A stretch of 64,000 nucleotides of DNA from Mycobacterium sp. PS03-16 (GTDB taxonomy: Bacteria > Actinomycetota > Actinomycetes > Mycobacteriales > Mycobacteriaceae). The stretch is taken from contig NZ_SPQO01000010.1 of NCBI RefSeq assembly GCF_004570325.1, forward strand, positions 105,020 to 169,019, written 5' to 3'. The notes beneath the pieces are model-generated. The model was not told where the DNA came from and ran no database searches. It saw nothing but the letters and a program-made list of their open reading frames with translations. Position numbers and translations under genes: made by a program. Positions 50,001 to 58,337 of this stretch are shown here, one piece after another; the first letter of the stretch is position 1, and each line of letters starts with the position of its first letter.

Positions 50001-50272
50001 TGCGGGGCCGCATCGACGCGGTGTTCGCCGACGACGACGGCGGCGCCACCGTCGTCGACTGGAAGACCGGCGCACCGCCGGACACGCCGGAGGCCGCCGA
50101 GCGCGCCGCGGTCCAGCTCGCGGTGTACCGGGTGGCGTGGGCGGCGCTGCACGAGTGCCCGGTGGAGCGGGTCCGGGCGGCGTTCCACTACGTCGCCACG
50201 GGTCAGACTGTGTGCCCCGCCGACCTGCCCGGCCCCGACGACCTGGCGGCGCTGCTGGCGGCGGCCGCCTGA
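47030..50272 (+). CDS. adnB: AdnB subunit of the AdnAB helicase-nuclease
   Basis: Partner of AdnA and the main motor subunit for resecting double-strand breaks. The 1,080-residue protein has Walker A GAGAGKTE near 37-44, LGLTFTRKAA near 66-75, VLLDEYQDTGHAQR near 275-288, IQSIYGWRGAS near 311-321, [11 protein letters not shown] near 657-667 and VALTRAED near 748-755. The C-terminal nuclease has FLGTAFHEWVQRF near 920-932 and VVDWKTGAPP near 1007-1016. The GTG start overlaps the adnA stop. Confidence 0.95.
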   Translation: MNARYSPEELASALGLFAPTEEQAAVIAAPPGPLVVIAGAGAGKTETMAARVVWLVANGYATPGQVLGLTFTRKAAGQLLRRVRTRLARLAGAGLVAGADALEDPPTVSTYHAFAGALLREHGLLLPVEPETRLLGETELFQLAHRVVCEYPGPLEVEKTPAAVTSMVLKLAGQLAEHLVDTDQLRDSHLELERLVHTLPAGPRQRDGGPSQWLLRMLATQTERTELIPLIDALHARMRDEKVMDFGMQMAAAARLAAGFPQVGAQLRERFRVVLLDEYQDTGHAQRVALSALFGGGVDDQLALTAVGDPIQSIYGWRGASATNLPRFTTDFPRSDGSPAPTLELRTSWRNPPSTLHLANAVSAEARQRSVAVRELRPRPGAEPGTIRLALLDDVVVEREWVADEVARRYHAARVGGESPPTAAVLLRRNADAAPMAEALTARGVPVEVVGLAGLLGVPEVADVVAMLRLVADPTAGAAAMRTLTGPRWRLGGRDLTALWRRAVDLDDVPGAGAQASAEQIVAQVAPDADAACLADAICDPGPAERYSSQGYRRITALGRELTALRGHLSVPLPDLVAEIRRVLGVDAEARAGRSVAAGWSGSEHLDAFVDVVADYAGRPGASVTGLLAYLDAAMEVENGLAPPELTVSTDRVQILTVHAAKGLEWQLVAVPHLSGRIFPSTAQTRTWLTDPADLPPLLRGDRATTTDHGVPILDGSDINDRKMLSDRINDHKRRLEQRRVDEERRLLYVALTRAEDTLLLSGHHWGGTEGKPRGPSEFLCELKDIIDASAAAGRPCGVVDQWAPEPPEGESNPLRDNVTEVMWPADPAGHRRADVDRGAALVAHAMAAPEADVDDIEGWSADVDALLAERDRVAQPAPPSLPGQLSVSALVDLSGERDAALARLSRRMPARPDPNAFLGTAFHEWVQRFYGAERLFDLDDLPGATDSDARRAEGEQLARLQEAFMASPWAARTPVDVEVPFDMVIGETIVRGRIDAVFADDDGGATVVDWKTGAPPDTPEAAERAAVQLAVYRVAWAALHECPVERVRAAFHYVATGQTVCPADLPGPDDLAALLAAAA

Positions 50273-50276
50273 GAAC

Positions 50277-50672
50277 CTAGGAGGCCCGGTAGATCTTGAG
50301 CGCCTGGGTGATCATCGGCACCTGCAGCGGCAGCCGGGCGATCGCCAACGCCCGCATCGGCCACGGCTTGTCCCACCACAGCCGCACCATGTTGACGTTG
50401 CCGGGGAACACCGCGAGATACAGCGCGACGGCGGCCAGCGCGCCGGCCTTGCGGGTCTTCGGCGCGGCGAGCGCGGCGGCCACGCCGAGTTCGGCCACTC
50501 CCGAGGCGTAGGTGTAGAACCGCGGGCTGCCGGGAAGTTCGGCCGGGACGATGCTGTCGAACGGCTTGGGTGCGACGAAGTGCAGCACACCGATGCCGGT
50601 CAGCAGCGCCGCCATCCGGGCAGCGAGCGTCGACGCGGCGTTGCGCCGCCCTGCGGCTGAGGGAGGGGTCAT
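50277..50672 (-). CDS. DoxX-like small membrane protein
   Basis: A 131-residue membrane protein with four hydrophobic helices (about 14-33, 53-70, 76-93 and 107-122). It resembles DoxX/DoxD-like proteins: LTGIGVLHFVAPKPFDSIVP and YTYASGVAELGVAA are typical. ATG start, with GGGAGG nearby. It is convergent with adnB (4-base gap) and divergent from the K+ channel gene (46 bases). I do not recall it at this place in M. tuberculosis. Function unknown. Confidence 0.75.
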   Translation of the reverse strand: MTPPSAAGRRNAASTLAARMAALLTGIGVLHFVAPKPFDSIVPAELPGSPRFYTYASGVAELGVAAALAAPKTRKAGALAAVALYLAVFPGNVNMVRLWWDKPWPMRALAIARLPLQVPMITQALKIYRAS

Positions 50673-50718
50673 GATTACATTGTGCTGGTGCGGCAGTCCC
50701 ATCCGGTGACGGACCCTC

Positions 50719-51813
50719 GTGGCTAAAGGACGTCTGCGGCGCCGGCTCGCCGCGATCGAGCAGGATCTCACCACGCAGCCCGATGCGGCGCTGACCGATG
50801 TGCTCCGCATCCCCGAACCGTTCGTCAGCCCGACCCAGCGCATCATCCGGCGCATCATCTACGCGGCGAGCGCGCTCTTCGCGGCCGTGATCATCGTGTA
50901 TCTCGACCGGCACGGTTACCGCGACATCGAGAGCAGTCCCGAGGCCAGCGATCCGCTGTCGTTCCTGGACTGCGTGTACTACGCGACGGTGTCGCTGTCG
51001 ACGACGGGCTACGGCGACATCACCCCGGTCACCGAATCGGCCCGCCTGGTCAACGTGCTGGTGATCACGCCGCTGCGGGTCGCGTTCCTGATCGTGCTGA
51101 TCGGTACCACGGTCGAGACGCTGACCAGCCAGTCGCGCCAGGCGTTGAAGATCCAGCGATGGAGGAGCAGAGTGCGCAACCACACCGTCGTCATCGGCTA
51201 CGGCACCAAGGGCCGCACCGCGGTCGCGGCCATGGTCGGCGACGAGGTCCACCCGGCCGACATCGTCGTCGTCGACGAGAACGCCGCGGCGCTCGAACGC
51301 GCGCGCGGCGCCGGTCTGGTCACCGTGCACGGCGACGCGACGAAGTCCGAGGTGCTTCGCCTGGCGAGCGCGCAGCACGCCAAGTCGATCATCGTCGCGA
51401 CCGACAACGACGCGAGCGCGGTGCTGGTCACGCTGACCGCCCGCGAACTGGCGCCGAAGGCGAAGATCATCGCGGCGGCCCGCGAGGCCGAGAACCAGCA
51501 CCTGCTGCGGCAGTCCGGCGCCGACAACACCGTGGTGTCATCGGAGACCGCGGGCCGGCTGCTCGGCATCGCCACCCAGACCCCGAGCGTCGTGGAGATG
51601 ATGGAGGACCTGCTGACCCCCGACGCCGGCTTCGCGATCGCCGAACGAGAGGTCACGCCGAAGGAGGTGGGCGGTTCGCCGCGCCACCTGCACGACATCG
51701 TGCTGGGAGTGGTGCGCGACGGCGGGCTGGTCCGCGTGGACGCCCCCGAGGTCGACGCCCTGGAGGCCGGCGACCGCCTGCTCTACATCCGCAGCGCCGA
51801 CGCCGAACGATGA
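50719..51813 (+). CDS. Two-helix potassium channel with RCK domain
   Basis: A 364-residue K+ channel subunit, homologue of Rv3200c. A charged N-terminus precedes membrane helix 1 (about 51-69), the pore loop with selectivity filter TTGYGD near 95-100 and helix 2 (about 113-134). A cytosolic RCK_N domain has VVIGYGTKGRTAVAAM near 156-171 and VVVDEN near 182-187, and an RCK_C domain ends the protein. GTG start. It shares an ATGA overlap with nudC, so the pair is translationally coupled. Confidence 0.92.
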   Translation: MAKGRLRRRLAAIEQDLTTQPDAALTDVLRIPEPFVSPTQRIIRRIIYAASALFAAVIIVYLDRHGYRDIESSPEASDPLSFLDCVYYATVSLSTTGYGDITPVTESARLVNVLVITPLRVAFLIVLIGTTVETLTSQSRQALKIQRWRSRVRNHTVVIGYGTKGRTAVAAMVGDEVHPADIVVVDENAAALERARGAGLVTVHGDATKSEVLRLASAQHAKSIIVATDNDASAVLVTLTARELAPKAKIIAAAREAENQHLLRQSGADNTVVSSETAGRLLGIATQTPSVVEMMEDLLTPDAGFAIAEREVTPKEVGGSPRHLHDIVLGVVRDGGLVRVDAPEVDALEAGDRLLYIRSADAER

Positions 51814-52736
51814 GCGCCTTCGAAGCGCTGCGCAATATCCCGCTGCTCTCCCGGGTGGGCGCCGACCGCGCCGACGCGCTGCGCACCGACCTCGACGCGG
51901 CCGCCGCCGGCTGGCCCGATGCCCTGCTGCTGCGGGTGGACCACCGCAACCAGGTGCTCGTCTCCGGTGGCCGGGCGGTGCTCGGCCGCGCCGCCGCGCT
52001 GGGCGACGCCCCACCCACCGGCGCGGTGTTCCTCGGCCGGCTCGACGACGGCCGCCACGTGTGGGGTGCGCGGGCCGACCTGGAGCCGCCCGAGGACGGC
52101 GCCGAGGCGGAGGTGCTCGACCTGCGCCGGGCCGGCCAGATCTTCGACGACACCAGCGCGCAGCTGGTCGCGACCGCCACCGCCCTGCTCAACTGGCACG
52201 ACCGCGCCCGGTTCAGCCCGGTCGACGGCGCGCCGACGAAGCCGATCAAGGCGGGCTGGTCGCGGGTCGACCCGGTCACCGGGCATGAGGAGTTCCCGCG
52301 TATCGACCCGGCCGTGATCTGTCTGGTGCACGACGGCCACGACCGCGCGGTGCTCGCCCGTCAGACCGTGTGGCCCGAGCGGCTGTTCTCGATCCTGGCC
52401 GGCTTCGTCGAAGCGGGGGAGTCGTTCGAATCCTGTGTGGTGCGCGAGATCGCCGAGGAGGTCGGCCTGACCGTCACCGATGTGCGGTACCTCGGCAGCC
52501 AGCCGTGGCCGTTCCCGCGCTCGCTGATGGTCGGCTTCCACGCCGTCGCCGACCCGGAGCAGCCGTTCACGTTCAACGACGGGGAGATCGCCGAGGCGGC
52601 GTGGTTCACCCGCGCCGAGATCCGCGAGGCGCTCGAGGTCGGCGACTGGAACAGTCAGTCCCCGTCCCGGCTCCTGCTGCCGGGCTCCATCTCGATCGCC
52701 CGCGAGATCATCGAATCCTGGGCGGCGCTGGACTAG
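51810..52736 (+). CDS. nudC: NADH pyrophosphatase / NAD-decapping hydrolase NudC
   Basis: Hydrolyses NADH, and NAD caps on RNA. The 308-residue protein has an N-terminal domain, then the Nudix box GFVEAGESFESCVVREIAEEVGL split across about 201-223, and the NudC signature SQPWPFPRS near 234-242. Unlike E. coli NudC, it lacks the four zinc-binding Cys between the domains; only two Cys are present in the whole protein. The ATG overlaps the channel stop. Homologue of Rv3199c. Confidence 0.93.
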   Translation: MSAFEALRNIPLLSRVGADRADALRTDLDAAAAGWPDALLLRVDHRNQVLVSGGRAVLGRAAALGDAPPTGAVFLGRLDDGRHVWGARADLEPPEDGAEAEVLDLRRAGQIFDDTSAQLVATATALLNWHDRARFSPVDGAPTKPIKAGWSRVDPVTGHEEFPRIDPAVICLVHDGHDRAVLARQTVWPERLFSILAGFVEAGESFESCVVREIAEEVGLTVTDVRYLGSQPWPFPRSLMVGFHAVADPEQPFTFNDGEIAEAAWFTRAEIREALEVGDWNSQSPSRLLLPGSISIAREIIESWAALD

Positions 52737-52751
52737 CGGCGCCGGTAGAGA

Positions 52752-53006
52752 TCAGCGGCCGAGTTTGGCCTTGACGTCCTTGATGCTCGGGTTCGTCAAC
52801 GCCGAGCCGTCGGGGAACTTCACCGTCGGCACCGTCTGATTGCCGCCGTTGACCGACATCACGAAGTCCGCCGCGGCGGGATCGCGTTCGATGTCGACCT
52901 CGGTCCAGGCGATGCCCTCGGCCTTCAGCGCCTTCTTGAGCCGGACGCAGTAGCCGCACCACGTGGTGGTGTACATGGTCAGTTCCGCGGTGTCAGCAGC
53001 ACTCAT
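52752..53006 (-). CDS. mrx1: Mycoredoxin-1
   Basis: Glutaredoxin-like reductase that removes mycothiol from mixed disulfides. The 84-residue protein has the active site [15 protein letters not shown] near 13-27 and the cis-Pro TVPTVKF near 57-63. ATG start. Homologue of Rv3198A. It is divergent from uvrD2 with an 82-base gap and convergent with nudC. Confidence 0.95.
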   Translation of the reverse strand: MSAADTAELTMYTTTWCGYCVRLKKALKAEGIAWTEVDIERDPAAADFVMSVNGGNQTVPTVKFPDGSALTNPSIKDVKAKLGR

Positions 53007-53088
53007 AAGACCTGCAACGTATCCGATGGCCGCGACATGCCCGACACGGACCGGGCGCTTGTCGGACGTGCCTGCCAAGATGGGTCGC

Positions 53089-55203
53089 ATGTCGGTCGAG
53101 GTCCCCACCTCGTCGCGGGAGCGGCTGCTTGCCGACCTCGACGAGGAGCAGCGCGAGGCCGTCCTCGCGCCGCGCGGCCCGGTCTGCGTCCTGGCCGGCG
53201 CCGGCACCGGCAAGACCCGCACCATCACCCGCCGCATCGCCCACCTCGTCGCGGCCGGTCACGTCGCCCCCGGGCAGGTCCTCGCGGTCACCTTCACCTC
53301 GCGCGCCGCGGGGGAGATGCGCGGCCGCCTACGCGCGCTCGATCAGGAGGCCGGCGGCGTCGGCACCGGCTCGGTGCAGGCCATGACGTTCCACGCCGCC
53401 GCCCGCCGGCAGCTGCGCTACTTCTGGCCGCGGGTGGTCGGGGACACCAGCTGGCAACTGCTCGACAGCAAGTTCGCCGTCGTCGCCCAGGCCGCCAACC
53501 GGGCCCGCGTCCAGGCCTCCACCGACGACGTCCGCGACCTCGCCGGCGAGATCGAATGGGCGAAGGCGTCGCTGATCAGTCCCGAGGCCTACGGCGCCGC
53601 GGTCGCCCAGGCCGGCCGCGACATCCCGATGGACGCCGCCAAGGTGGCCGCGGTCTACGCCGGCTACGAGAAGCTCAAGGCCCGCAACGACGGCACCACG
53701 CTGCTCGACTTCGACGATCTGCTGCTGCACACCGCCGCTGCCATCGAGAACGACGCGGCGGTGGCCACCGAGTTCCGGGACCGCTACCGCTGTTTCGTCG
53801 TCGACGAGTACCAGGACGTCACGCCGCTGCAGCAGCGTGTGCTCGACGCGTGGCTGGGCCCGAGGGACGATCTCACCGTCGTCGGCGACGCCAACCAGAC
53901 CATCTACTCGTTCACCGGCGCCACCCCCCGCTACCTGCTGGACTTCTCCCGCCGGTTCCCCGACGCCGCGGTGATCCGGCTGGAACGCGATTACCGGTCC
54001 ACGCCGCAGGTGGTGTCGCTGGCCAACCGGGTGATCGCGGCCGCCCGCGGGCGCATGGCGGGCAGCAAGCTGCACCTGGTGGGCCAGCGTCCGCCGGGGC
54101 CGGCGCCCACCTTCGCCGAGCACCCCGACGAGGTGGCCGAGGCCGCCGCCGTCGCCAAGGACATCGCCCGGCTGCTCGAGGCCGGCACCCCGGCCGCCGA
54201 GATCGCGGTGCTCTACCGCATCAACGCCCAGTCCGAGGTGTACGAGGAGGCGCTGACCGCCGCAGGCATCGCGTTCCAGGTCCGCGGCGGCGAAGGGTTC
54301 TTCAGCCGCCAGGAGATCCGCCAGGCATTGGTGGCGCTGCAGCGCGCCGCCGAACGTGACGTCGAGGCCGAGCTGCCCGCGGTCGTGCGGGCGGTGCTCG
54401 AACCGCTCGGGCTCGCCGAGGAGCCGCCCGCGGGCACCCGCGCACGGGAGCGCTGGGAGGCGCTGACCGCGCTGGCCGAACTCGTCGACGAGGAGGTCGC
54501 GGTGCGTCCCGGCCTCGACATGCGCGGCCTGGTCGCCGAACTGCGCCAGCGCGCCGACGCCCGGCACCCACCCGTCGTGCAGGGCGTCACGCTGGCGTCG
54601 CTGCACGCGGCCAAGGGGCTCGAGTGGGACGCGGTGTACCTGGTCGGGCTCGCCGACAACACCCTGCCGATCTCGCACGCGCTCTCGCACGGTCCGGACA
54701 GCGAACCGGTCGAAGAGGAACGCCGCCTGCTCTACGTCGGAGTCACCCGCGCCCGAGTGCATCTCACGCTGAGCTGGGCGCTGGCCCGCGCGCCCGGCGG
54801 CAGGCAGAGCCGGCGCATGTCGCGCTTCCTCAATGGCGTCGCCCCCAACTCGGGCGCCGACACCGCACCGGCGCGGCCACGCCGCCAGCGCGGCGCGACC
54901 CCGCGGTGCCGGGTGTGCAACGGCCCGCTGACCACCCCACCGTCGATCATGTTGCGGCGCTGCGAGACCTGCCCGTCCGACATCGACGAGGAGCTGCTCG
55001 CCGAGCTCAAGGACTGGCGGCTGCGCACGTCCAAGGAGCTCAGCGTCCCGGCGTACGTGGTGTTCACCGACAACACGCTGATCGCGATCGCCGAAACCCT
55101 GCCCACCGACGAGGCGGCGCTGGTGGCGATCCCGGGCATCGGCGCGCGCAAGCTCGAGCAGTACGGCGCCGACGTCCTCGCCATGGTCAGATCCCGGCGC
55201 TGA
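53089..55203 (+). CDS. uvrD2: ATP-dependent DNA helicase UvrD2
   Basis: Essential SF1 helicase of mycobacteria (Rv3198c). The 704-residue protein has the Q region [14 protein letters not shown], Walker [11 protein letters not shown] near 33-42, [24 protein letters not shown] near 235-247, QTIYSFTGA near 268-276, HAAKGLEWD near 505-513 and VGVTRAR near 548-554. After the motor comes a tetra-Cys element (CRVC near 607-610 and CETC near 625-628) and an HRDC domain that ends the protein. The ATG at 53089 gives MSVEVPTSS; an ATG three codons earlier is possible. Confidence 0.95.
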   Translation: MSVEVPTSSRERLLADLDEEQREAVLAPRGPVCVLAGAGTGKTRTITRRIAHLVAAGHVAPGQVLAVTFTSRAAGEMRGRLRALDQEAGGVGTGSVQAMTFHAAARRQLRYFWPRVVGDTSWQLLDSKFAVVAQAANRARVQASTDDVRDLAGEIEWAKASLISPEAYGAAVAQAGRDIPMDAAKVAAVYAGYEKLKARNDGTTLLDFDDLLLHTAAAIENDAAVATEFRDRYRCFVVDEYQDVTPLQQRVLDAWLGPRDDLTVVGDANQTIYSFTGATPRYLLDFSRRFPDAAVIRLERDYRSTPQVVSLANRVIAAARGRMAGSKLHLVGQRPPGPAPTFAEHPDEVAEAAAVAKDIARLLEAGTPAAEIAVLYRINAQSEVYEEALTAAGIAFQVRGGEGFFSRQEIRQALVALQRAAERDVEAELPAVVRAVLEPLGLAEEPPAGTRARERWEALTALAELVDEEVAVRPGLDMRGLVAELRQRADARHPPVVQGVTLASLHAAKGLEWDAVYLVGLADNTLPISHALSHGPDSEPVEEERRLLYVGVTRARVHLTLSWALARAPGGRQSRRMSRFLNGVAPNSGADTAPARPRRQRGATPRCRVCNGPLTTPPSIMLRRCETCPSDIDEELLAELKDWRLRTSKELSVPAYVVFTDNTLIAIAETLPTDEAALVAIPGIGARKLEQYGADVLAMVRSRR

Positions 55204-55249
55204 CCAGAACCGCCAAACATCGCAAAGATCGCGCCAAAAGCGCTGGTCA

Positions 55250-55287
55250 AAAATAAGTTGTGCCGTTTCGCTGCTACGCTCTAACCT
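55250..55287 (+). promoter_or_regulatory. Candidate whiB7 promoter with A/T-rich WhiB7-type element
   Basis: AAAAATAA (about 55249-55256) directly precedes a -35-like TTGTGC (55258-55263); a -10-like TAACCT follows at 55282-55287, 18 bases on. An A/T-rich block upstream of the -35 is the known hallmark of WhiB7-activated promoters. An alternative -10, TACGCT (55275-55280), is too close to this -35. Confidence 0.55.
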
Positions 55288-55334
55288 CAAGATCACACGT
55301 TGGGCGGAGAGTTCGGAAGGAGGGTGCCCTGATC

Positions 55335-55547
55335 ATGGACAGCAATGTCGCGTTCACCGGCGTAGCCGTCGCCGGCCTGCTGCGCACCTTCCGTGCCGTC
55401 GCTCCGACCTCCGTCGCAGCGGCGCATGTCGCGTTCGCGGTTCCGGCCGACATTCCGGCGATGCCTGCTGCCGCCATTGCGGCGCAGCGCAAGCGCCGCG
55501 CCGCCACCGCCGCGACCCGCGCGTCCGTGAAGCGGGGCACCTACTAG
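55335..55547 (+). CDS. Upstream ORF in the whiB7 leader
   Basis: A 70-codon ORF, MDSNVAFTGVAVAGLL to SVKRGTY, with strong ribosome site GGAAGGAGGG (55315-55324) 10 bases before its ATG. The peptide is Ala-rich with a basic end. It lies between the whiB7 promoter and an attenuator-like hairpin. In mycobacteria whiB7 is controlled by such a uORF, whose slowed translation under ribosome-targeting antibiotics is thought to prevent termination. It may act in cis through its translation rather than through its product. Confidence 0.7.
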   Translation: MDSNVAFTGVAVAGLLRTFRAVAPTSVAAAHVAFAVPADIPAMPAAAIAAQRKRRAATAATRASVKRGTY

Positions 55548-55565
55548 GTAAGCCCCCCAGCCGAT

Positions 55566-55605
55566 TGGCCACGGACCCGCAATCACCGGATCCGTGGCCA
55601 GATTA
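55566..55605 (+). terminator. Attenuator hairpin in the whiB7 leader
   Basis: TGGCCACGGA (55566-55575) pairs with 55591-55600, with further CCG/CGG pairing after one mismatch and a loop of about six bases. It is followed by GATTACTTTC. It lies 19 bases after the uORF stop and upstream of whiB7, as expected for an antibiotic-responsive attenuator. Confidence 0.7.
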
Positions 55606-55690
55606 CTTTCGGGACACCCCCGAGACCTGGTCGCCGATCCAGCCAAGACAGATGGCCGAGGAAACAACGACCAGGAAGCAGGAAATTCTG

Positions 55691-55975
55691 ATGTCTCTGG
55701 GGACGACGACCCTCGAGAAGAAGGTTCTCCCGTCGGTACCGTGCCATGTCGGTGATCCCGACCTCTGGTTCGCCGAGAGCCCCGTCGACCTCGAACGCGC
55801 CAAGGCGCTGTGTGCGGACTGCCCGATCCGCCGCGCCTGCCTCGACGCAGCCTTGGAGCGGCAGGAACCGTGGGGTGTCTGGGGCGGCGAGATCCTCGAG
55901 CGCGGCACCGTCATCGCGCGCAAACGGCCGCGCGGCCGCCCGCGCAAGAACGTCGCGGACCCGGCAGCCGCCTAG
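55691..55975 (+). CDS. whiB7: Transcription factor WhiB7
   Basis: [4Fe-4S] WhiB-like activator of intrinsic antibiotic resistance genes (Rv3197A). The protein (94 residues from the ATG at 55691) has the cluster Cys in PCHVGDPDLWF and LCADCPIRRACLDAAL, the WGVWGGE turn and the AT-hook KRPRGRPRK near the C-terminus that reads A/T-rich promoter DNA. Longer in-frame starts at 55652 and 55565 exist but are not needed. Its long leader holds a uORF and an attenuator hairpin. Confidence 0.95.
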   Translation: MSLGTTTLEKKVLPSVPCHVGDPDLWFAESPVDLERAKALCADCPIRRACLDAALERQEPWGVWGGEILERGTVIARKRPRGRPRKNVADPAAA

Positions 55976-55977
55976 CT

Positions 55978-55993
55978 GCCGGGTTCGCCCGGC
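55978..55993. terminator. UUCG-tetraloop hairpin between whiB7 and the ABC1 kinase gene
   Basis: GCCGGG-TTCG-CCCGGC is a 6-bp perfect stem with a stable UUCG-type loop. It starts 3 bases after the whiB7 stop and ends one base before the convergent gene's stop codon, so it can terminate transcription from both sides. Confidence 0.6.
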
Positions 55994-55994
55994 G

Positions 55995-57314
55995 TCACGC
56001 CGCCGGTTCGGCGAAGCCCGGAATCAGTTCGGTGGCAAGCGATCTGGTCGGGATGTAGGCGTCGAGCTGACACGAGATCGCGACGTTGGACGCGATAACG
56101 CGCATCGGGATCGCCAGCTTGGCGGGCACGTCCATCTGGCGCACCGTTTTGATCTGCTGCACCGACCGGTCCATGTTGGCGGCGGCCATCTTCTGCAGCC
56201 ACTTGCGGGTGTAGTGGAACACCTCGACCTCGAGCGGTTCGACGTACTGACGCAGCATGTCGTCGATGTCGTCGGCGGACACCTGCTGACCCTTCTGGAT
56301 GAACCCGATCTTCTCCAGCGTGGGCAGCAGCTTGTCGTAGTCGTCGTTCATCGCATAGCGCACCGCCATCCCGAGTTCTTCGGGAATGCCGCCGGGCAGC
56401 GGCGCCACCGCGCCGAAGTCGATGACGCCCATCCGGCCGTCGGGCAGCAGCATGAAGTTCCCGGGATGCGCGTCGCCGTGCATCATCTCCAGCCGCCGCG
56501 GCGCGTCGTAGGTCAGCTCGAACAGACGGGTTCCCATCAGGTCGCGCTGCTTCTGGGTGCCCTCGCGGATGATGTGCGACATCGGGATGCCGTCGATCCA
56601 CTCGGCGATCACGACCTTCGGCGCGCTGGCCACCACCGCGGGCACCGCGAAGTGCGGGTGGTCGCGGTAGGCCTTGGCGAACGCCCGCTGGTTGTCGGCC
56701 TCCAGCCGGTAGTCGAGCTCCATCTCGGTGCGCTCGATCAGCTCGTCGACGACGCCTTCCACGTCGGCGCCGGGGGAGAGTTGCTTGAGCACCCCGACCA
56801 TGCGCTGCATGGTCTTCAGGTCCGCGCGCAGCGCCTCGTCGGCGCCCGGGTACTGGATCTTGACGGCGACCTCGCGACCGTCCGACCACACCGCCTTGTG
56901 CACCTGGCCGATGCTGGCCGAGGCGATCGGCGTGTCGTCGAAGGAGGCGAACCGCTCCCGCCACCGGGTGCCCAGCTGCGCGTCGAGCACACGGTGCACC
57001 TTCGCGGCGGGCAGGGGCGGGGCGTCTTTCTGCAGTTTCGTGAGCGCCTCGCGGTACGGCTTGCCGTACTGCTCGGGAATCGCGGCCTCCATCACCGACA
57101 GCGCCTGGCCGACCTTCATCGCACCGCCCTTGAGCTCGCCCAGGACCGTGAACAGCTGCTGGGCCGCCTTGTCCATCAGTTCGGCGTTGACCTCGTCGCG
57201 CGACTTGCCCGTCAGCCGTTTGCCGAAGCCCAGCGCGGCCCGGCCGGCCATACCGACCGGCAGGCTCGCCAGCTTCGCGTTACGGGCGGCGCGCCCGCGT
57301 TTGATGTCAGCCAC
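55995..57314 (-). CDS. ABC1/AarF/UbiB-family atypical kinase
   Basis: Homologue of Rv3197. The 439-residue protein has the ABC1 signature GGAMKVGQALSVMEAAIP (KxGQ motif, near 64-81), ASASIGQVHKAVW near 127-139 (Ala-rich loop instead of a Gly-rich loop), the VAVKIQYPG Lys near 148-156, the catalytic loop MMHGDAHPGNFML near 276-288 and VIDFGAVAPLP near 296-306. Such kinases have ATPase roles in quinone or lipid metabolism; the substrate here is unknown. I chose the GTG at 57314 (VADIKRGRAAR); a GTG at 57329 is also in frame. Confidence 0.88.
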   Translation of the reverse strand: MADIKRGRAARNAKLASLPVGMAGRAALGFGKRLTGKSRDEVNAELMDKAAQQLFTVLGELKGGAMKVGQALSVMEAAIPEQYGKPYREALTKLQKDAPPLPAAKVHRVLDAQLGTRWRERFASFDDTPIASASIGQVHKAVWSDGREVAVKIQYPGADEALRADLKTMQRMVGVLKQLSPGADVEGVVDELIERTEMELDYRLEADNQRAFAKAYRDHPHFAVPAVVASAPKVVIAEWIDGIPMSHIIREGTQKQRDLMGTRLFELTYDAPRRLEMMHGDAHPGNFMLLPDGRMGVIDFGAVAPLPGGIPEELGMAVRYAMNDDYDKLLPTLEKIGFIQKGQQVSADDIDDMLRQYVEPLEVEVFHYTRKWLQKMAAANMDRSVQQIKTVRQMDVPAKLAIPMRVIASNVAISCQLDAYIPTRSLATELIPGFAEPAA

Positions 57315-57371
57315 CAGACCATCATCCACGACGGCGCTGAACACCAGCGAACCAACTGGCAACGACGGTTT

Positions 57372-58217
57372 TCAACAATCGCACCGCGGGTGCCGCGACC
57401 AGCGGCGGACCACGGTGCGGCAGGTGGCGACGTCGAACTCCAGCGTGGTGTCGGTGTTCGGCAGCACCTCGGGTGCGCCGTCCGCCGCGCCGGTGGCGCG
57501 CACCGCCCGCAGCACCCGGTCGATCTGGTCGAGCGCGAGGGCGGCGGTGGCCAGCACCGTTGGCCGGTCGGCGTTGCCGACGGTGCCGCGCAACTGGGCG
57601 GCGACCGCGGGCCAGGCCGCGTCCCGGTCGGTGCGGTGCAGGTCGGCGCACCCCAGACAGCTGGTCTGACCGGGAAAGACCAGCGGGCCGACCAGGCCGG
57701 AGCCGTCGCGGATCCGGACCGGGAGGTGCGGCACCCCGGCGGCGTGCAGGTCGCGCAGCACGCGCGGCTCGGTGGCCAGGTAGTCGGCGAGCACCACCAG
57801 ATCGGTCGCCTCGGGCGGGGCGGCCGCCTTCACCGTGCGGGTGTGGCTGACCCGGGCGCCGGAACAGCGCAGGCTGGTGACCAGCAGGTCCGACAGTGGG
57901 CCGCGGCCGTGGATGCGCACGCTGGCGGTACGGCCGCCGCGGCGGGAGTCCACGCTCAACACCCCGGCCCGCGTCAGCGCCGCGATCAGGTCGGCGAGAT
58001 CGCCCGGGTCCGCGGCGCCGTGCCGGTCGGCCGCGGCGCGCAGCTCGGCCATCGCCATCCCGGTCTGCAAATTCCGGAGCAGGTCGGCCAGTGCGGCCGC
58101 GGTCAGCCCCGGCGGCGGCTGCACCAGCACGGCGCGCCGCGGATTCCACCCGATCTGGACCGCGCCGTCGGGCCGTAGCAGCACCGGTAGGGCGGCGTTG
58201 AGCAGATACCGGGTCAT
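57372..58217 (-). CDS. Cyclodehydratase-like (E1/TOMM-related) protein
   Basis: Homologue of Rv3196. The 281-residue protein resembles the E1-like, precursor-binding partner of azoline-forming cyclodehydratases. It has an N-terminal winged-helix-like region (PGLTAAALADLLRNL), a Rossmann-like core and zinc-type Cys pairs in SCLGCADLHR near 186-195 and RHPRCDC at the C-terminus. The usual catalytic YcaO partner and a precursor peptide are not seen in the window. ATG start. It is divergent from a small secreted peptide gene. Confidence 0.75.
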   Translation of the reverse strand: MTRYLLNAALPVLLRPDGAVQIGWNPRRAVLVQPPPGLTAAALADLLRNLQTGMAMAELRAAADRHGAADPGDLADLIAALTRAGVLSVDSRRGGRTASVRIHGRGPLSDLLVTSLRCSGARVSHTRTVKAAAPPEATDLVVLADYLATEPRVLRDLHAAGVPHLPVRIRDGSGLVGPLVFPGQTSCLGCADLHRTDRDAAWPAVAAQLRGTVGNADRPTVLATAALALDQIDRVLRAVRATGAADGAPEVLPNTDTTLEFDVATCRTVVRRWSRHPRCDC

Positions 58218-58254
58218 GGGTGGACTGTGCCACGAAACCGCGCACCTGCCCGGC

Positions 58255-58309
58255 GGTTGTCCCAGGCCTGTGGACAACCAGCTCACCGACCTTCCGGGCG
58301 GCCTAAAAT
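58255..58309 (+). promoter_or_regulatory. Promoter and dyad of the Trp-rich peptide gene
   Basis: GGTTGTCC (58255-58262) and GGACAACC (58272-58279) form a perfect 8-base inverted repeat with a 9-base spacer. A very good -10, TAAAAT (58304-58309), lies 24 bases further on. The dyad would sit just upstream of the -35 position, suiting an activator or an upstream repressor. It is in the divergent gap, so it may also control the cyclodehydratase-like gene. Confidence 0.55.
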
Positions 58310-58337
58310 CGAGGCACTCCCAAAGGAGGTGTGTGCC

